In this document: piece after piece, positions 59,987-64,000 of the stretch | How the letters are laid out: each line of letters begins with the position of its first letter | How positions within the stretch are numbered: the first letter of the stretch is position 1 | From: Brachionus rotundiformis | Taxonomy: Eukaryota; Rotifera; Eurotatoria; Ploima; Brachionidae | DNA length: 64,000 nucleotides | Assembly: GCA_016802295.1 (NCBI GenBank) | Contig: JAESIW010000064.1 | Location: 186,001-250,000 of the forward strand | Direction of reading: 5' to 3' | Position numbers and translations under genes: made by a program | The notes under the pieces: generated by a model | Told to the model about the DNA's origin: nothing | The model's database searches: none | Seen by the model: the letters and a program-made list of their open reading frames with translations, nothing else

Positions 59987-61913
59987 TTAAACAATTTCAT
60001 ATCTATCAACACTAAATGTGCTCTCAACAGAAAATTTAACTGATTGAGACGAATTATCTGCTAGGGCCACGGCCTCAGGCTAAATTTTATAAAAAAACAT
60101 ATATTTTAACCAAATAATTTCCAAACTAAAAATTACCTCAATGTCGCAGTATGGCTTTGGCGAAACAAAATTTACATTTACTGGAAAAAATTCATTAGCA
60201 TGGCCATTTACTGTGAACTCAAAAGAACCAGTTGAGTTTGATTGATCAATCATCGGAATTTTCCATATGATGCAATTTTTATACTTTTCATACTGAAAGT
60301 CTCCATCACAATTTTTGACAACCGGAGATTGGTTCGAGCTATTTAGAAGTTATTAAACCAAAAAATTAGCAGAAAAAGTATTTATTACGGTAGAGGAACA
60401 ACTATGGACACATTGTTTAATTCTAAATTAAGCTTTTGAAGTTCATACTCAATGCTAACTTCGCAACCATTTCTGGTCTCCGATGGCCAACAATTAACTA
60501 GACAAAAATCTCTAATTTATCAAAAAAAAAAAAAAATTTTAAATTAAAACTTGTTAAGGGTATTTCTGACTCCTCGTTTGTTTGGAATCGCCATTTCAGC
60601 ACACCAACATCTGTTCCCAGCGGAAAACTCTTGGACTGATCTTTCAGAGCAATGACAGAATTGCTTTTGAACAAATTTTTGTCAATATTCGGATTAGTCT
60701 ATGAATTTAATTTAATATTTAATTAAAAAAAACAAATTGAAAAAAAACAGGCTTACCTGAATTTGTAAATTTCTGGTGTCGTTGTTCCTAAGACCAATTT
60801 TAATTCGCGCCTCATCTTCGGATGCGATTCGCACAGACAAAACTCCCAGAACTTCTAAATTTTGAACACCACCATCTTTTCCGCATGTAAGATTAATCTT
60901 TTCGTCCACTTTCAGATGGACTTTTTCGGTATTAACTGCAGGGGTGGATGACATGGTCGATGAAGATGAGACCTCGGCACTTGGCATTGTCTGCTTGATT
61001 TGTTGTTCAATAAAAGCTGGAAGAACATCTTTGTTGGAGCCTAACTTCATGGCTTTGTTGGGTTTTGATGATGAATTTAGGGTCGATGCAGACATATTAG
61101 AGCTGTAGCTGGACGAGTGAGAATCGTAGGATGGAGTGTCGTATGTTGATGATGAATAGGTGTTTGAGGACATGCTAGATGATCCAAAACCTCCCGAATA
61201 GTGACTCGAGCCCTTGTGGAAGCCTTTTTCGGCCTGAATTTTGGACTTTCGGATTTTTTCAGCCTCTTCCAGCATTCTTTGCTTGGCTTCTTTTTCCTGA
61301 GTCTAAAAAAAAACCATAATAAAAACTAAAAAAAAAGAATTGACCAGTTTTAATACCTCTCTCATTGCATTGAAAACTTTTTCCTCATGAGAGTCCATGT
61401 CAGTAAATGTTCGTATTTGTGCCAAATTGACATTTTCTCGATAGCCCAAAGCCACTATTTCATCAAAAGCGAACAGCAGCTCAAAGCAGTGCTCATTTAT
61501 TTCTTTTTCCTCGACTGTTTTACAATACTCTGGTATCTAGGATAGCATTTTTAAAGATGAAGACTAGTTGTTGGTCAAATAGATCTTACTACACGGGAAA
61601 ATAGTCTAAGTGTCTCCAAATCCTCCAGGATATTGCTGGCTTTGGTGGTGATCAAGACCATGTATAGCTTATCCAAGGGCTGATAGACATATCGAACACT
61701 CTCTGTCTCTATGAATGTGTGCTGTCGAGTGCCGGAGCCTATGAGCTTTGGAAATGAGGCCAAAAGACCCTCGATTCGAGCTCTTGTCATCTCCACGAAT
61801 TGTCTCGAAACCAAAGCTGAAAATTTATCCTAAAAGTTAGAGACCATTTTATTTAGTTCTCAAATGCTACCTTTCCCGTTCTTGGTGCAAATTGCCGCTG
61901 CTAAAAGTACCAT
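59987..61913 (-). CDS. ARCN1: Coatomer subunit delta (delta-COP, archain), 8 exons
   Basis: Exons (minus): 61913-61871, 61816-61590, 61536-61357, 61302-60757, 60698-60551, 60497-60389, 60338-60137 and 60079-59987. They give 515 residues (human 511). The N-terminal longin domain starts MVLLAAAICTKNGK and continues with VSRQFVEMTRARIEGL and SVRYVYQPLDKLYMVLITTK. A coiled, charged segment (EEKVFNAMRETQEKEAK) leads to a Ser/Tyr/Gly-rich linker. The mu-homology domain runs from VHLKVDEKINLTCG through VGVLKWRF, INCWPSE and FPVNVNFVS to SVDRYEIV. Delta-COP is part of the F-subcomplex of COPI, driving Golgi-to-ER retrieval. CCATTTTAG (AG 61931-61930) lies 16 bases before the ATG. Every junction keeps phase and conserved sequence. 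Confidence 0.97.
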
Positions 61914-62262
61914 TTTTGCCTCAAATTATCTAAAATGGACAAAAAATGTAGCGTAGATTTTTTTACATAAAAAATAAAATTTTAATCGAAGTATTTTAAT
62001 ATTTTAATCATCATTTCATAAAGCAATGACTACGTGGTTTAGAATATAGAAAAATCTATCAAATACACGTACACATATTTGCAAGAATTTTTTTAAATTG
62101 CAATATTTGGATGCAAAATTTTGCACGCATTCAAAGCGGCTGATTTCCAAGCCTTGAATTTAAATTAGTTATTAAATGAATTTTTTTTTTTTTTAATTAA
62201 AAAAATATTTTTTATAAATAAATCAAAAATATTTGAACTTTTGGTACCTTTTTGTGCAATCT

Positions 62263-63235
62263 TACATAGTAGTAGTAGTAATTACTGCAATTTGGAGCTA
62301 GTCCAACCATTTTTGTTTTCAGGCCTAGTGTTTAAGATGTAGTTTAAACCATTTCTGAAGTTCAAATCTCCATATTGTTCACTAGTTTGGTTTGAATTGG
62401 ATCTCTGCGCATCCTTTTTGTTCTTAGACTTGGTAATTTCAGTCTAGAAGGCCGTTTCCAAATCTGCAAGTTTGGGTACTAAACGCGTCGCCCTGCGCTG
62501 CACTTTAAGGACACCATGAGATGATGGCATATGAGAGCCTGATAAGTGAGCAGTACAATAATCTTACTATTTTTTGCTGTTGGGAATTTGAAAGATCTGT
62601 CATTGATGTAAATAACAAAAAGTAATGGTCCCAGTACTGAGCCCTGAGGTACCTCACTTATTACATCTATCCAATTGAACATGTTTCACCAATTAAGAAA
62701 CAGAAAAGCCATGTTGGCAGCCAGATATGAAGTTATTATCTAATAAATGTTCTAGAATTTCATCTTTTACTAGACTCTCGAGGAACTTGCAAATTAAACT
62801 GGTTAAAGAGACTGGATGATAATTTTTTGGTGATAATTTAGAACCTCCCTTGTGAAGTGGGGTTAGCCTGCTTTCGAAGCAACAGCAGCTCTCCAGTTTA
62901 AATTGATTTACTGAAAATAAGAAAAAGAGGAAAATCAATTGATGCTGAAGAGTTCTTTAGTACTGCTGCATTAACTTTATCTGGCCTTGTTTGTGTCCAA
63001 TTTTTCAATTTTATCTAAGATTTTACTAACAGTTATTAAACACTCGGGATCTTGATCGCATTTAGCTGATCTCTTAAATTCAAACATAGGAATGCTTGGA
63101 GAATTTTCGGTACTAAAAGATGCTTTAAAATGCTCATTCAAGATTGCAGCAATGTTTTTAACAAATAGCTTTGGATGTGTTACTTGCGAAGTATTGCTTA
63201 CGGAATTAATAACACTCTCAATCATAATTTTTTAT
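62263..63235 (-). mobile_element. Decayed non-LTR retrotransposon, CR1/jockey-like RT remnant
   Basis: On the minus strand, pieces of a reverse transcriptase follow in order. A pre-RT region (63225-62977) ends LDKIEKLDTNKARG. It is followed by LTPLHKGGSKLSPKNYHPVS and LICKFLESLVKDEIL (62938-62693), then SEVPQGSVLGPLLFVIYIND (62682 onward). A thumb fragment, KVQRRATRLVPKLADL, lies near 62505-62455. The catalytic FADD block is deleted between the last two, and several frameshifts and stops are present, so it is dead. The 3' end on this strand is a (TAC)n microsatellite at 62282-62267. The element is 5' truncated; no endonuclease is found upstream to the window end. Confidence 0.85.
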
Positions 63236-64000
63236 TTTATTGTTTGAAAAATTGATCAAATTGAATATTTTTTTTATCTATTTTACTAATTGTTCCAATA
63301 AATCGCTATTGTGAAGTAAATAAGATGCCCTAGATTCGAATCATCAGAACGAAGAGAGAAATGATAGCATTCCAATGGCTGATACAAAACCATTCAGTAA
63401 CGCCATAAACTGAATTTAATGACCCTATGATCCACAAGAAGTGAACAAAAAAATGTATAGAAAATTAATTAAAACTCATTAAGAAATTCTCAATCTCTCG
63501 ATTCTTTTAATTTTTTTAACAATAAATTTTTCCATGAACCAGAAGAAACAAATTAAAAGAACCTTTTAATTTTGTTTTATTTTGATATATTCTTATTCAT
63601 TTTATTTAGAAAATATTTTTCAATAAGAAAAGCCATCATTAATTCAACTAAAACATATATACGGTAAAAATTATTAGATTTGTGATTTATTTATTTAAAT
63701 TAAGGTGATTATAAATTGAGATTGTTGTTGACTTTCAGGCTTGTATTATAGTTAAATTCCTGCCATATTATAATTACATGGAAAATTTTACTGTAATAAT
63801 GGAGTTTTTTATTATCTTGCCATGAATATTTGTAAGCTTTACTAAAAGAATGATTTTCAGTTTTCAATATTACATTTATTGGAGTAAAAATCTTCGCCAT
63901 GTTAAAAGATTTGTATATGATGTTAAGAGGAGTTTAAGTGTGTCAATGTTTGACTACACATAGTAACTACATTTTTTTATTTAATTTTTAATTGATTGAC
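63236..64000. other. Intergenic to window end; possible LINE scrap at 63419-63440
   Basis: TGACCCTATG, one different base, then TCCACAAG at about 63420 matches 18 of 19 positions with the C-terminal part of the RTE-like element near 54689, suggesting a small scrap of the same family. The minus-strand frame 63709-63900 is unrecognised. Nothing else is seen. Confidence 0.35.

Noticed and set aside
63709..63900. 63-codon minus-strand frame near the window end
   Set aside because: No domain and not LINE-like.
1..64000. tRNA, rRNA, known microRNA and CRISPR-type arrays
   Set aside because: Visual scan for B-box-like GGTTCGA sequences, common microRNA mature sequences and regularly spaced repeats found nothing convincing. 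A tRNAscan or Rfam search would settle this.

Overview
This is a eukaryotic (animal) window: very AT-rich, with intron-containing genes on both strands, mostly short GT-AG introns (about 45-90 bases), AATAAA signals and decayed non-LTR retrotransposons. The gene set (myosin VII, a PAQR receptor, proteasome Rpn2, mitochondrial acyl carrier protein, delta-COP, an Ig/FN3 adhesion protein) is metazoan. The base composition, intron sizes and splice acceptors sitting just upstream of start codons suggest a small-genome lophotrochozoan. A monogonont rotifer (Brachionus type) is my best guess, as an inference without a database check.

Layout. 1-5 kb: the last exon of a WD40 protein, then a PELP1/RIX1-like ribosome-biogenesis gene (+). 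5-9 kb: no gene, but a clean piggyBac-type MITE. 9-18.6 kb: a complete myosin VIIa gene (+), with a possible alternative N-terminal exon. 19.8-21 kb: an intronless membrane progestin receptor-like PAQR gene (-). 21-27.7 kb: gene-free. 27.7-33.1 kb: three housekeeping genes on the minus strand (PSMD1, MRGBP, NDUFAB1); the last two are only about 200 bases apart. 34.4-37 kb: a 2-oxoglutarate/Fe(II) oxygenase (+). 37.8-38.2 kb: a small secreted eight-cysteine peptide gene (+). 38.2-48.8 kb: a 10.5-kb gene desert with one strong palindrome. 48.8-50.3 kb: a klingon/lachesin-like GPI-anchored Ig protein (+). 53.3-54.7 kb: a dead LINE. 55.4-57.7 kb: a cytochrome P450 with two unusual insertions (+). 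About 58 kb: a frameshifted globin-like relic (-). 60-61.9 kb: coatomer delta, ARCN1 (-), in eight exons. 62.2-63.2 kb: a second dead LINE (-).

The genes do not form one pathway. Each splice model below was checked by hand for GT-AG ends and codon phase, and most were anchored on conserved protein sequence across the junction. No decisive new system is visible. The most interesting items are the eight-cysteine secreted peptide, the myosin VIIa alternative start exon, the recurrent 3' splice sites just before ATGs (possible spliced-leader trans-splicing, with a possible NDUFAB1-MRGBP operon), the oxygenase and the P450 insertions.
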